Assembly (NCBI RefSeq): GCF_014192155.1
Contig: NZ_JACHXO010000002.1
Location: forward strand, 434,001-498,000
DNA: 64,000 nucleotides
Source: Roseateles terrae
GTDB lineage: Bacteria; Pseudomonadota; Gammaproteobacteria; Burkholderiales; Burkholderiaceae_C
Reading direction: 5' to 3'
In this document: piece after piece, positions 44,961 through 53,608 of the stretch
How positions within the stretch are numbered: the first letter of the stretch is position 1
Layout of the letters: each line of letters starts with the position of its first letter
The notes under the pieces: model-generated
The model's database searches: none
What the model saw: the letters and a program-made list of their open reading frames with translations, nothing else
What the model was told of the DNA's origin: nothing
Translations under genes and position numbers: made by a program

Positions 44961-45490
44961 GGGTCCGGCGCTGCGGCCGAGGTCTGGGCCGGGGTCAGGG
45001 CCGCGGTGTGGGCCGGCGTTTGGGCCGGTGATTGGGCCGGTGATTGGGCCGGGGTCTGGGCTGACACGGGGATCGCCGTCGGCAGCCGCCACATCCACAG
45101 TCCCACACACAGGCAGCAGAGCGCCGGCAGCCAAGGCAGCACCGGCATCAGCCAGGCGGAGATCAGCGAGCTGACGGTCATCATGCCCCAGGCCAGTTGC
45201 TTGGCCCGCAGCGGAATCGCCCGGGTGGCACGCCACTGCCGCACCATCGGCCCGAAGCGCGGGTGGGCCAGCAGCCAGGCTTCACAGCGCTCGCTGCCGC
45301 GCGCAAAGCAGAAGGCGGCGAGCAGTACAAACGGCGTGGTCGGCAGCAGCGGCAGCACGATGCCGATGACGCCCAACAGCAGGCTCAATCCCCCGGCCAG
45401 CAGCCAGGGCCAGCGGCGCCAGTGCGAGCGCGGGCCTGCGGGCCGGGCGCGACCGTCCGTCGTCGGGGACACCTGTTGCGGATTGACCAT
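44918..45490 (-). CDS. DUF454 (YbaN-like) inner-membrane protein
   Basis: The 190-residue protein has the YbaN/DUF454 layout: a charged N-terminus, two hydrophobic segments around WLLAGGLSLLLGVIGIVLPL and LPTTPFVLLAAFCFARGS, the conserved loop HPRFGPMVRQWRATRAIPLRAK, and two more segments ending LCCLCVGLWMW. Residues about 150-185 are a low-complexity tail of AQTPAQSPAQSP type, encoded by a 12-bp repeat (about 45010-45060), and the gene ends inside the 3' end of dinB. The start ATG 45490 avoids a longer form with a doubtful leader. Function unknown. Confidence 0.85.
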   Translation of the reverse strand: MVNPQQVSPTTDGRARPAGPRSHWRRWPWLLAGGLSLLLGVIGIVLPLLPTTPFVLLAAFCFARGSERCEAWLLAHPRFGPMVRQWRATRAIPLRAKQLAWGMMTVSSLISAWLMPVLPWLPALCCLCVGLWMWRLPTAIPVSAQTPAQSPAQSPAQTPAHTAALTPAQTSAAAPDPQSNSGKVSGTGPD

Positions 45491-45574
45491 TCGGGCACTG
45501 TAAATGAAGCCGGCGCGCACGCTCCGCATAAATGCCCCTCCCCGCCGCGGATCAAACGTCCTAGCATCGGCGGC

Positions 45575-46726
45575 ATGGACGTCATCACCTGCATCGAAGA
45601 CCTTCGTCGACTAGCTCAGCGTCGTGTGCCGCGCATGTTCTACGACTATGCGGACTCCGGCTCCTGGACGGAGAGCACCTACCGCGCCAATGAATCCGAC
45701 TTCCAGTCGATCAAGCTGCGGCAGCGGGTGGCCGTGAACATGGAGAACCGCAGCACCGCGGCCGAAATGATCGGCCGGCCGGTGACCATGCCGGTGGCGC
45801 TGGCCCCCACGGGTCTGACCGGCATGCAGCATGCGGATGGCGAAATTCTCGCGGCACAGGCGGCGGAAGCTTTCGGCGTGCCCTTCACCTTGTCCACGAT
45901 GAGCATCTGCTCCATTGAAGATGTGGCAGCGCATACGAAGGCGCCGTTCTGGTTTCAGCTCTACGTGATGCGGGACCGGGGCTTCATCAACAGCCTGATC
46001 GATCGGGCCAAGGCCGCCCGCTGCGGCGCCCTGGTGCTGACGCTGGACCTGCAGATCCTCGGCCAACGCCACAAGGACCTGCGCAACGGCCTGTCGGCAC
46101 CGCCCAAGCTCACCATGGCCAACCTGCTCAATATGGCCACGAAGCCGCGTTGGTGCATGGGCATGCTGGGCACTTCCCGGCGCCAATTCGGCAACATCGT
46201 GGGGCATGTGAAGGGCGTCGAGAACATGGGCTCGCTCTCAGAGTGGACCGCCAAGCAGTTCGACCCCCAACTGAGCTGGGACGATGTGCAATGGATCCGC
46301 GACCGCTGGGGCGGCAAGCTGATCATCAAGGGCATCATCGATGAAGAAGATGCCCGGCTGGCGGCGAAGACCGGCGCGGATGCGCTGATCGTGAGCAACC
46401 ATGGCGGACGACAGCTGGACGGTGCGGAATCGAGCATTCGCGCGTTGCCGCGCATCGTCGAGGCGGTGGGCGACCAGATCGAAGTGCATCTGGATGGCGG
46501 CATCCGCTCCGGGCAGGACGTGCTCAAGGCATGGGCCTTGGGCGCGCGCGGCACCTACATCGGCCGCGCCTTCCTGTACGGACTCGGCGCCATGGGCGGA
46601 CCGGGGGTGACCCGGGCGCTGGAGATCATCCACCGGGAGCTGGACCTGACGATGGCGTTCTGCGGCCACCGGCAGTTGACGAACGTGGATCGGAGCATCC
46701 TGCTTCCTGGCACCTTCCCGCAGTAA
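45575..46726 (+). CDS. lldD: FMN-dependent L-lactate dehydrogenase
   Basis: The 383-residue alpha-hydroxy-acid oxidising flavoprotein most likely oxidises L-lactate to pyruvate at the membrane, feeding the respiratory chain. It has FYDYADSGSWTE-type N-terminal FMN contacts, PVALAPTGLTGMQHADGE, LTLDLQILGQRHKDLRNGL, the catalytic-His region SNHGGRQLDGAESSI and HLDGGIRSGQDVLKAWALGA. ATG 45575 matches the family start (MDVITCIEDLRRLAQRRVPR). It diverges from the DUF454 gene over 84 bp and is followed by a strong terminator. Substrate could also be another 2-hydroxy acid. Confidence 0.93.
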   Translation: MDVITCIEDLRRLAQRRVPRMFYDYADSGSWTESTYRANESDFQSIKLRQRVAVNMENRSTAAEMIGRPVTMPVALAPTGLTGMQHADGEILAAQAAEAFGVPFTLSTMSICSIEDVAAHTKAPFWFQLYVMRDRGFINSLIDRAKAARCGALVLTLDLQILGQRHKDLRNGLSAPPKLTMANLLNMATKPRWCMGMLGTSRRQFGNIVGHVKGVENMGSLSEWTAKQFDPQLSWDDVQWIRDRWGGKLIIKGIIDEEDARLAAKTGADALIVSNHGGRQLDGAESSIRALPRIVEAVGDQIEVHLDGGIRSGQDVLKAWALGARGTYIGRAFLYGLGAMGGPGVTRALEIIHRELDLTMAFCGHRQLTNVDRSILLPGTFPQ

Positions 46727-46744
46727 AGCATCGCCCACAAAGAG

Positions 46745-46778
46745 AAGCCCCGCGGCGGCAGTGCCATCGCGGGGCTTT
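46745..46778 (+). terminator. Rho-independent terminator after lldD
   Basis: Stem AAGCCCCGCG/CGCGGGGCTT with a roughly 14 bp loop and a following T run. It lies 19 bp after the lldD stop and may also serve the convergent S46 peptidase gene. Confidence 0.8.
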
Positions 46779-46857
46779 GTCTGGCTGGCGACTCACTGGG
46801 TGAATCACCGCCGCCGGGCATCCAGCAGGGATGGCACGCGGCCATCCGCTGACACGC

Positions 46858-49014
46858 TTACAGCGCGTTCATTTCCTTCAGCAGACGGTCGGCCTTGTCG
46901 ACCACCTTCATCTGCCACAGCATGTAGCGGGCATCCAGGCAGATGCTGCGGGTGGTCTTGTCGTTGAACTCCCAGTCGGAGATCAGCGCATCCAGCGTGC
47001 CGTCAAACAGCAGTCCCACCAGTTCACCCTTGCTGTTCAGCACCGGCGAACCGCTGTTGCCACCGGTCGTGTCCAGCGTGGCCAGGAAGTTGACCGGCAC
47101 CGAGTCCAGCGCCTTCACGCCGTACTTGTCGAAGTTGCGGGCCTTGATGGCGGCCAGCTGCTCCGCGGGCGCGTTGAACTCGCCGGTACCCGTGTGCTTG
47201 GCAACGATGCCACGCAGCGTGGTGAAGGCGGTCCAGGTGGTGCCGTCGGTACCCGGGTTGCGACCCAGCACCTGACCGAAGCTCACCCGCAGCGTGCTGT
47301 TGGCGTCCGGATACACGGCACGGCCGCGGCTGCCTTCAAAAGCAATCAGCGCGCGCATCGTGCCGGCATAGGCTTCCTGGATCTGACCGGCCAGTTCCTT
47401 GTCCCGGTTCTCACGGGCTTCGTCATCGGCGTGCAGGGCCACGGCGGCCTTCACCATCACATCGGTGCTGGCGGCGAAGTCGGCCGGCGTGCGGCCCAGC
47501 CAGGCCTGACGGCCACCGGCATTCGCCAGCTGGCTGCCGGCATAGAGCTCGTCCACGCGGGCGGTCACTGCGGCGGCGTCCATGCCCTGACGCAGGCCCA
47601 GGGCCGACAGGAAGGCGGCATTGAGCTGGTCGGCCGGTTGCGCCAGGTACTGGACCAGGAAGTGGCTCACCACCTTCTTGTCGGTCACCGCATCAAACCG
47701 GCGCTCGGCGGCATCCATCGCCTGGCGGCGGCGCAGCTGGTCGCGGTCCTGATAACCGCTCTTGCGCTCGGCATCGGGCTTCTGTGACTGCAGGGCCTGT
47801 TCGTACAGATCACGCGCCTGGTTCAGCAGGCTGGGCGTGGCGTAGGGCAGCAGGAACTCGCGGCGAGTGATGGCCTGACGCTCGGCCAGCAGACGGTCCA
47901 CCTCGGCCAGCGAGGGGCCGTATTGCTCACGGCGCTTGGCATCGGCATTCACCCACGCCTTCAGATCCGCATAGGCGGCCTGCTTGTGCGGCAGGATGCC
48001 GGCATCAGCGTAGCTGGCCAGCTGACCTTGGTAGTTCTTGTAGTAGTTGCCCACGCCGGCCACGGTGTTGGCCAGCTTGATTTCGGCATCGCGACGGCCG
48101 GCCGTGGCTTCACGGATGGTGGCCAGTTGCTCGCCCATGGCCTTCACGCGGGTCGGCATTTCCCAGTTGAAGGCGTAGTCCACTTCCGACGGCAGACGCA
48201 GACGGTTGGTGCGGCCGGGGTAGCCGGCGACCATCACGAAGTCGCGCTCGTTCAGCGGCGAGCTGGCCATCTTCAGGACATGCTGCGGCTGATAGGGCTT
48301 GTTGTCCGGGCTGAAGTCGGCAGGTTTGCCGTCCGGGCCTACATAGGCGCGGTAGAAGCTGTAATCGCCGGTGTGGCGCGGCCACATCCAGTTGTCGGTG
48401 TCGCCACCAAACAGGCCCACGCCTTGCGCCGGCGCATGCACCAGACGCACGTCGCGGATTTCCAGCTGCTTGATCAGCTGGAACTGCAGGCTGCCGTAGA
48501 AGGCGTAGACGTTGCAACGATGGCCGACGTCCTTTTCGCATTCAGCGACCAGCGCCTTTTCATTCTTCTCGATGGCGTCCACCCGGGCCTTGCCCTTGAG
48601 GGCGGCCGTCTTGGCATCGATGATGCGGTTGGTGACGTCCGTCAGCGCCACGGTGACCAGCACCCGGCTGCCCGGGGCGGCCGGCAGTTCGTCCTTGAAG
48701 GTCGGGGCCAGGAAGCCGTTCTTCAGCAGGTCCCGCTCCGGCGTGGAGTTGAACTGGATGCTGCCGTAGGCGCAGTGATGGTTCGTCACCACCAGACCCT
48801 GCGGCGACACGAAGGAAGCGGTGCAGCCTCCCAGGCTCACCACGGCACCCATCGGATAACCGATCGGCTGCGACAGCCGCGCCGGATCGATGGCCAGGCC
48901 AGCGGCCTTCAGATCCTTGGCCACCTGCGGCAGCTGCTGCGGCATCCACATGCCTTCATGCGCCTGCGCGGCAACCGCACCCATGGCCAGCGTGGCCCAG
49001 ACCAAACGTTTCAT
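46858..49014 (-). CDS. S46 family dipeptidyl-peptidase (DPP7/DPP11 type)
   Basis: The 718-residue exported protease starts with a signal peptide (cleavage after AQA, residue 18). It belongs to the S46 family, which releases N-terminal dipeptides. The catalytic His lies in VVTNHHCAYGSIQ, the Asp in GVGLFGGDTDNWMWPRHTGD, and the Ser in TTGGNSGSPVLNSKGELVG. The specificity position is FDG (Gly), as in DPP7 with hydrophobic preference; DPP11 has Arg there, so this one is more likely DPP7-like, by analogy. It is expected in the periplasm. About 240 bp of upstream sequence separates it from the next gene. Confidence 0.93.
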   Translation of the reverse strand: MKRLVWATLAMGAVAAQAHEGMWMPQQLPQVAKDLKAAGLAIDPARLSQPIGYPMGAVVSLGGCTASFVSPQGLVVTNHHCAYGSIQFNSTPERDLLKNGFLAPTFKDELPAAPGSRVLVTVALTDVTNRIIDAKTAALKGKARVDAIEKNEKALVAECEKDVGHRCNVYAFYGSLQFQLIKQLEIRDVRLVHAPAQGVGLFGGDTDNWMWPRHTGDYSFYRAYVGPDGKPADFSPDNKPYQPQHVLKMASSPLNERDFVMVAGYPGRTNRLRLPSEVDYAFNWEMPTRVKAMGEQLATIREATAGRRDAEIKLANTVAGVGNYYKNYQGQLASYADAGILPHKQAAYADLKAWVNADAKRREQYGPSLAEVDRLLAERQAITRREFLLPYATPSLLNQARDLYEQALQSQKPDAERKSGYQDRDQLRRRQAMDAAERRFDAVTDKKVVSHFLVQYLAQPADQLNAAFLSALGLRQGMDAAAVTARVDELYAGSQLANAGGRQAWLGRTPADFAASTDVMVKAAVALHADDEARENRDKELAGQIQEAYAGTMRALIAFEGSRGRAVYPDANSTLRVSFGQVLGRNPGTDGTTWTAFTTLRGIVAKHTGTGEFNAPAEQLAAIKARNFDKYGVKALDSVPVNFLATLDTTGGNSGSPVLNSKGELVGLLFDGTLDALISDWEFNDKTTRSICLDARYMLWQMKVVDKADRLLKEMNAL

Positions 49015-49157
49015 GCAGGACTCCTGTCCGGACGGATTTTTGTGAAGGGCGCAACCTTACACGACCGCGAGCCCGCTGACCCGTGTGGTTGGGCACCCCC
49101 CGAACATCGGGTGTCGGCGCCAAGCCCCGTCACAAGCCGCCAAACTTGTCACAGCCT

Positions 49158-49169
49158 AGGGATATCCCT
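49158..49169. promoter_or_regulatory. Candidate operator, perfect palindrome AGGGATATCCCT
   Basis: AGGGATATCCCT is a 12 bp perfect palindrome in the 237 bp gap between the S46 gene and the small membrane protein, about 83 bp before the ATG of the latter and flanked by TTGTCA and TACAAT-like sequences. A dimeric regulator could bind it. No regulator gene is nearby. Confidence 0.4.
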
Positions 49170-49251
49170 TGTACTGACAGCAAACTTACAATGCGCTTCC
49201 CGCGACAGAGCGGGTCCGTACGTTACGTTTTTCGTTCCCAGGAGTTCCGCC

Positions 49252-49515
49252 ATGACCCTTCAACAGCTCAGTCAAGTCAAGCGCTGGATGGTCATGCACA
49301 GTAGTCGCCATCCGGTGGAGATGGCGGTGTGGAATGGGGTGCTGATGCTGTGGATGCTCGGCTTCATGGGCGTCCCGGGCGTGCTGCTGATCAAGGCGTG
49401 GACCGCCTTGCCGCTGTGCTTCGGGGCTTGGATGCTGCCGATGGCCTATACCGGCGGGCGCCGGCGGCTGCATCAGCAAGGCCGGCTGCGCTGCGATTGG
49501 CTCACTGCGCTTTGA
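49252..49515 (+). CDS. Small membrane protein of unknown function
   Basis: The 87-residue product begins at ATG 49252 after the ribosome site AGGAG. It has two hydrophobic stretches, MAVWNGVLMLWMLGFMGVPG and ALPLCFGAWMLPMAY, so it is probably a two-span inner-membrane protein with basic loops (SRHPVE and [13 protein letters not shown]). I do not recognise the family. The palindrome at 49158 lies upstream. It ends about 130 bp before the end of the convergent GH16 gene. Confidence 0.7.
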   Translation: MTLQQLSQVKRWMVMHSSRHPVEMAVWNGVLMLWMLGFMGVPGVLLIKAWTALPLCFGAWMLPMAYTGGRRRLHQQGRLRCDWLTAL

Positions 49516-49650
49516 AGCCGTTTGTCGGCGGTTGAGGGTGCCTTGAATCGGCGCCGCATCTGCCGCGACCGCCGCGACTGCCGCGCCTTCGGTACTGTTC
49601 AGCCCTGCGCTTCTGGCTCCCTCGCCGCAAGCTGACGCGCGCCTCTCGGA

Positions 49651-50763
49651 TCAGCGCTTCTGATAGACCCGCACATAGTCCACCTCGAAAGTCCGAGGCA
49701 GGACCGCCGGGTCCACCCACCCCGCCATCTCACCCCCCACGGCCAGATTGAGCAGCATGTATTGCGGCTTGTTGAACGGCCAGTTGGCGGTGCCGGTGCC
49801 CGGGTTGACGTAGGTGTGGAAGGCCTTTCCGTCCACGGCAAAGACGATGCGGTCCGCCGTCCAGGTCGCCTGGTAGTTGTGGAAGGCGGTGCAGGCATCC
49901 GGCAGATTCAACTCCGCGCCATTGCCGCTGGTGCCCGCGGTCGAGCGGGTGTGGATGGTGGAGGAGACGGTCGCCGGATACATGCCGACGTGTTCCATGA
50001 TGTCGATCTCGCCGCTGTCCGGCCAGGTGTCGGCCGTGCCCAGCATCCAGATCGCAGGCCAGGTGCCCTGCCCGCAAGGCATCTTGGCGCGAATTTCAAA
50101 GAAGCCGTAGGTCCAGCTGGCCTTGCCGCGGGTGATGAGCCGGGCGGAGGTGTAGATCTGGCCGCCCCAGTCGGGTTCTGAACTGAGCGAGGCCTTTCGG
50201 GCGGTGATCAGGAGCTTTCCGTCCTGCTGGCGCGAATAGTCCGTCTTGGCGACGGCGTAATACTGCTCTTCGTTGTTGTACCAGCCGGTGCGGTTGGCTT
50301 CGGTGTCGTAATCCCATTTGGTGGCATCCGGCAGGCCGGTCGCGTTGAATTCATCGTTCCAGATGAGCGCGTAGCCGGCGGGGACATCGGCGGAGTGCTG
50401 GATGGCGGGGGGATTTGGCGCGGGCGCGGGTGCAGGTGACGGCGCGGGTGCGGGTGACGGCGCGGGTGCGGGTGACGGCGCTGGTGCAGGTGACGGCGCT
50501 GGTGCGGGTGACGGTGACGGTGCGGGTGCTGGTGCGGGTGCGGGTGCTGGTGCTGGTGCTGGTGCTGGCGCGGGTGCTGGCGCGGGTGCTGGTGCAGGTG
50601 ACGGCGCAGGCGCTGGTGCAGGCGCTGGCGAAGGACCCGGCACGGGCGTCGGCGCCGGGGCGTTGCCCACCGGCCGTTGTGGATCCGTTGCGTTGTCACT
50701 GCCTCCACCGCAGGCGGCCAACAGCAGGCAGGCAAGAAGGGGGGCGAATTGTTTGGGGTCCAT
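49651..50763 (-). CDS. GH16-family glucanase lipoprotein
   Basis: The 370-residue protein starts with a lipoprotein signal peptide (LLACLLLAACGGG, lipid on the Cys at residue 18). A Pro-Ala/Pro-Ser repeat linker of about 90 residues follows, encoded by a 6/12-bp DNA repeat at about 50413-50640. The GH16 domain (residues about 125-370) shows the catalytic motif GEIDIMEHVG (Glu-x-Asp-x-x-Glu), with TWPAIWMLG before and VDYVRVYQK at the end. The family hydrolyses beta-1,3- or mixed beta-glucans such as laminarin. The likely place is outer membrane or cell surface, reached through the flexible linker. Confidence 0.93.
   Translation of the reverse strand: MDPKQFAPLLACLLLAACGGGSDNATDPQRPVGNAPAPTPVPGPSPAPAPAPAPSPAPAPAPAPAPAPAPAPAPAPAPAPAPSPSPAPAPSPAPAPSPAPAPSPAPAPSPAPAPAPNPPAIQHSADVPAGYALIWNDEFNATGLPDATKWDYDTEANRTGWYNNEEQYYAVAKTDYSRQQDGKLLITARKASLSSEPDWGGQIYTSARLITRGKASWTYGFFEIRAKMPCGQGTWPAIWMLGTADTWPDSGEIDIMEHVGMYPATVSSTIHTRSTAGTSGNGAELNLPDACTAFHNYQATWTADRIVFAVDGKAFHTYVNPGTGTANWPFNKPQYMLLNLAVGGEMAGWVDPAVLPRTFEVDYVRVYQKR
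50413..50640. repeat. Short tandem repeat encoding the Pro-Ala linker
   Basis: On the plus strand GGTGCGGGTGCT/GACGGCGCGGGT-type 6- and 12-bp units repeat many times in frame. The run is prone to slippage, which would change linker length without breaking the frame. Confidence 0.85.
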
Positions 50764-51139
50764 CGGGTCCGTCCGTGATCTCTGGATGCGACTCCGTCTG
50801 TCACGGCGTCAGCGTTTCAGAGTCAGTATCGAAGGACCATTGCACCCCGTTGTCATCACATGTTTCGGAAGTTCGGTGGCTCAGGCATCACCGTCGCATT
50901 CCGCGCGCGGCCTCACGGGCGTGGCGAGTGAGCGTTCCAGCGTGGGATGGAGCGCGTTATTGGGCGGCTGCATGCCGCCCGCCCACCTTTGCGTCTGTTC
51001 CGCCTCTGCTCGGCATCTGCCGCGGATGCCCACTGCATTCCCACTGCTCTTCACTGCATTCCGTTACCCGGAAAGCGAAGCGGACACAGGCTCATCGCGC
51101 CGAGGCATGACGCGCCAGTGTTCGTCGGTACACCGTTCG
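50764..51139. other. Gene-free stretch upstream of the GH16 gene
   Basis: About 376 bp with no open frame I can support, composition mixed. It must contain the GH16 promoter; no clear -35/-10 pair or operator stands out. The two flanking genes run on the same (minus) strand. Confidence 0.4.
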
Positions 51140-51445
51140 TCAGTGCGACAGACCGATCCATTCGCCCCGACGCTGGAAGCTGTCGAAGATCTGTTGCGCC
51201 AGCTCGCGCAGGGTCTCGTCGCCGCGTGCATAGGCGCAGGCGAGCCGATCCAGTGCATAGCTGCGGTCATAGACCATGCGGGTGGCCTGCAGCTTCATGC
51301 CCTGCTGGGTCATCAAGGTTTCCAGCTGCCAGAGGTCGTCCATGGCGGCCGGGCCGCTGACCGTCAAGCCCAGATCCGGTACCCAGCCATAGGCGCCGTG
51401 GGCCGATTCAGGCAGCAGGTGGAGCGGAACAGAATGGACTTGCAT
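51140..51445 (-). CDS. Hypothetical protein
   Basis: The 101-residue product starts at ATG 51445 with GAGG 7 nt upstream (MQVHSVPLHLLPESAHGAYG); in-frame starts further upstream lack a ribosome site. It has no signal peptide or membrane helix. A helical middle (DDLWQLETLMTQQGMKL) and a compact C-terminus (CAYARGDETLRELAQQIFDS) suggest a small soluble protein. No family recognised. It is about 130 bp downstream of the dCMP deaminase gene on the same strand. Confidence 0.6.
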   Translation of the reverse strand: MQVHSVPLHLLPESAHGAYGWVPDLGLTVSGPAAMDDLWQLETLMTQQGMKLQATRMVYDRSYALDRLACAYARGDETLRELAQQIFDSFQRRGEWIGLSH

Positions 51446-51578
51446 GGCGGGCCTCATTGAATTCGGAGGGACAGGTCGCCATGATGCGCGGGGTCCGCGC
51501 CAAACTTGAGCCGGAAAAGCACCGCCAATACCCGCCAATTCCGCCGAAGGTCCGGACTCAGCCCTCAGTCTTCAACCC

Positions 51579-52100
51579 TCAGCGCTCCGGCTTCGCAATG
51601 AACGTGGACAGCTCCTGGCACCAGGCCGCCGCACGCATCTCCAGCTCCTGCAGCGCCTGCACATCAACGCCGGCATCCCGGAGCATCTTGGCCGACGCTT
51701 CGTTCAATGCGGTGTGATGGCTCTTCTTTTCCAGATAGACCACCCGCTGAATGCCCACCTGAATGATGGACTGCACGCAGCGCGGGCAGGGATACTGCGT
51801 GGTGTAGATGGTGCTGCCGGTCAGCGGCAACACCACGCAGTTCAGGATGGCATTGACCTCGGCATGCACGATGTAGCTGTGCCGGGAGTGCAGCGGATCG
51901 TTGTCGTCGTCCGACCAGTAGGTCGGATCGTTGTCGTCACAGCCGCGTGGCAGGCCGTTGTAGCCCACCCCGACGATCTTGTAATCCGCGCTGGCGATGC
52001 ACGCGCCATTGCGCTTGCGGCTGTCCTTGGAGCGGGCGCCGGCCAGCAGGGCCACGCCCATGAACATTGAATGCCAGTCGATCAGCGGCCGGTTGTCCAT
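51579..52100 (-). CDS. dCMP deaminase family protein
   Basis: The 173-residue enzyme has the cytidine/deoxycytidylate deaminase zinc site: His and Glu in YIVHAEVNAIL, and two cysteines in YPCPRCVQSIIQ. It begins IDWHSMFMGVALLAGARSKD, which matches bacterial dCMP deaminases. The expected reaction is dCMP to dUMP, feeding dTMP synthesis. Length is normal, with several acidic residues around DDNDPTYWSDDDNDP. It lies immediately after rnhA (1 bp between stop and start). Confidence 0.93.
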   Translation of the reverse strand: MDNRPLIDWHSMFMGVALLAGARSKDSRKRNGACIASADYKIVGVGYNGLPRGCDDNDPTYWSDDDNDPLHSRHSYIVHAEVNAILNCVVLPLTGSTIYTTQYPCPRCVQSIIQVGIQRVVYLEKKSHHTALNEASAKMLRDAGVDVQALQELEMRAAAWCQELSTFIAKPER

Positions 52101-52101
52101 G

Positions 52102-52578
52102 TCAGCGCCCCGCGAGCGTCACGCCCTTGTTGGCCAGGGCATCGGCCCGTTCATTGCCGGGGTCGCCTGCATGGCCCTTCACCCAGCGCCATTCCACCTG
52201 ATGCAGCTTGCGCAGCGCATCGAGCCGTTGCCAGAGCTCGGCATTCTTGACCGGCTTGCCGTCCGCCGTCTTCCAGCCGCGACGCTGCCAGCCGCTGATC
52301 CATTCCGTCATGCCTTTGCGGACGTATTCGCTGTCGGTGTAGATGACGATGTTGCAGCTGCGCTTGAGCGAGGTCAGCGCTTCGATCACCGCGGTCAGCT
52401 CCATGCGATTGTTGGTGGTGTTGAGTTCACCGCCACACAGTTCTTTTTCATGGCCGCCGCTGCTCAGCCAGGCGCCCCAGCCGCCCGGGCCGGGATTGCC
52501 CTTGCAGGCGCCGTCGGTATAGATGACGACGCTCGGTTTGCTGATGCGGGGCGCTGCAGGCGCGGAAACTTCGGTCAT
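52102..52578 (-). CDS. rnhA: Ribonuclease HI
   Basis: The 158-residue RNase HI degrades RNA in RNA-DNA hybrids. The catalytic carboxylates are seen in [17 protein letters not shown], the [20 protein letters not shown] segment and [12 protein letters not shown]. The handle region [24 protein letters not shown] is present, as is the C-terminal [18 protein letters not shown]. It is next to a methyltransferase and gloB, the gene order of E. coli rnhA-yafS-gloB-mltD. Confidence 0.98.
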   Translation of the reverse strand: MTEVSAPAAPRISKPSVVIYTDGACKGNPGPGGWGAWLSSGGHEKELCGGELNTTNNRMELTAVIEALTSLKRSCNIVIYTDSEYVRKGMTEWISGWQRRGWKTADGKPVKNAELWQRLDALRKLHQVEWRWVKGHAGDPGNERADALANKGVTLAGR

Positions 52579-52597
52579 GGTGATCTGATTGTGGACT

Positions 52598-53596
52598 TCA
52601 AAAATTCGGAGAGGAGGACTTCAGCGGCAGGTCCGCAGTGACTTCGGCCGGGCCGGACGCCGAGCCCCGCTGCGTCAGCGCGGCTTGAGCCTGCCGATGC
52701 GGCTGCTGGTTCAAAGCCACCGCAGGTGCAGCCTTGCTCGCCCGCGTCTTCTTTTTCGCCAGGCCGATCAGCCGCATGCCGTGCACCCGCTTGACCGCCA
52801 CCACGCCATACAGCGCGCCCAGCACCGTCCACCACTTGCCGCCCGGCTTCTCGATCCATTGCCAACGGTCCAGCCACGTTTGACTGAACAATGGTGGCCG
52901 ATAGCATCCGAAGCCCGCGCGTTCAACGTCGAAAGACAGCAGGCGCAGCCAGTCGCGCAAGCGCCAATAGCCGATGTATTCGCCTTCATCCGGCAGGAAC
53001 AGGCGCGGCGGACGGCTGTCCCCATGATGCGTTCGCTGAAACATGCGGCCATTCACCCGGGCCAGATTCTGCCTCAGCGCCCAAAGGCTGGCGGGATTCA
53101 GTCCCAGAATCACCACCCGCCCTTCCGGCCGCAGGACTCGCTCCACCTCCCGCAGGGTGCGATGCGGGTTGCCGGTCAGCTCCAAAGTGTGCGGAAGCAC
53201 GACCAAATCGAGACTGTTCGCTTCAAAAGGCAACGCATCGAACTCACAATAGAGCGCGGCGGCTGAAGGCCGAGGCAACGCGCGGGGCTCGGGCTGGACG
53301 TTCAGCGGCATCGGACCGACGGAAGATTCGATGCCCGCCACGTGATCCATTACCAGCCAGCGATGCGGCATTCGGTTCGCCCGCAACCCTTCCAGCTGGG
53401 GCAGACCGAGCTGGACGGCGTGGAATCCGAACAGGTCCACCACGGCCGCGTCAATGAAGGACTGCTCCCAGGCCAGCAGATACTGTCCGGGGGGCGTACG
53501 CAACCACGCCGCCAGCTCCTCGGCTGCCAGCCCGGGAGTCGGCAGCACCGACTCTACAATCGGCGCCGGGTCATCGTCCTGGCTCGCTTTCGTCAT
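52598..53596 (-). CDS. SAM-dependent methyltransferase, YafS-like
   Basis: The 332-residue protein carries a class I methyltransferase core of the kind found next to rnhA-gloB. The middle has [21 protein letters not shown], followed by the post-motif [20 protein letters not shown], a UbiE/Methyltransf_11 signature. The N-terminal part (about residues 20-110) with [16 protein letters not shown] is the leader of the family; the C-terminal 60 residues are basic and low complexity. It starts MTKASQDDD at ATG 53596, divergent from gloB over 12 bp. The substrate is unknown. Confidence 0.9.
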   Translation of the reverse strand: MTKASQDDDPAPIVESVLPTPGLAAEELAAWLRTPPGQYLLAWEQSFIDAAVVDLFGFHAVQLGLPQLEGLRANRMPHRWLVMDHVAGIESSVGPMPLNVQPEPRALPRPSAAALYCEFDALPFEANSLDLVVLPHTLELTGNPHRTLREVERVLRPEGRVVILGLNPASLWALRQNLARVNGRMFQRTHHGDSRPPRLFLPDEGEYIGYWRLRDWLRLLSFDVERAGFGCYRPPLFSQTWLDRWQWIEKPGGKWWTVLGALYGVVAVKRVHGMRLIGLAKKKTRASKAAPAVALNQQPHRQAQAALTQRGSASGPAEVTADLPLKSSSPNF

Positions 53597-53608
53597 TGCT
53601 TGGACCGC

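Noticed and set aside
47923-49251. Long upstream extension of the 87-residue membrane protein
   Set aside because: It would read antisense through the S46 peptidase gene; ATG 49252 has a good ribosome site.
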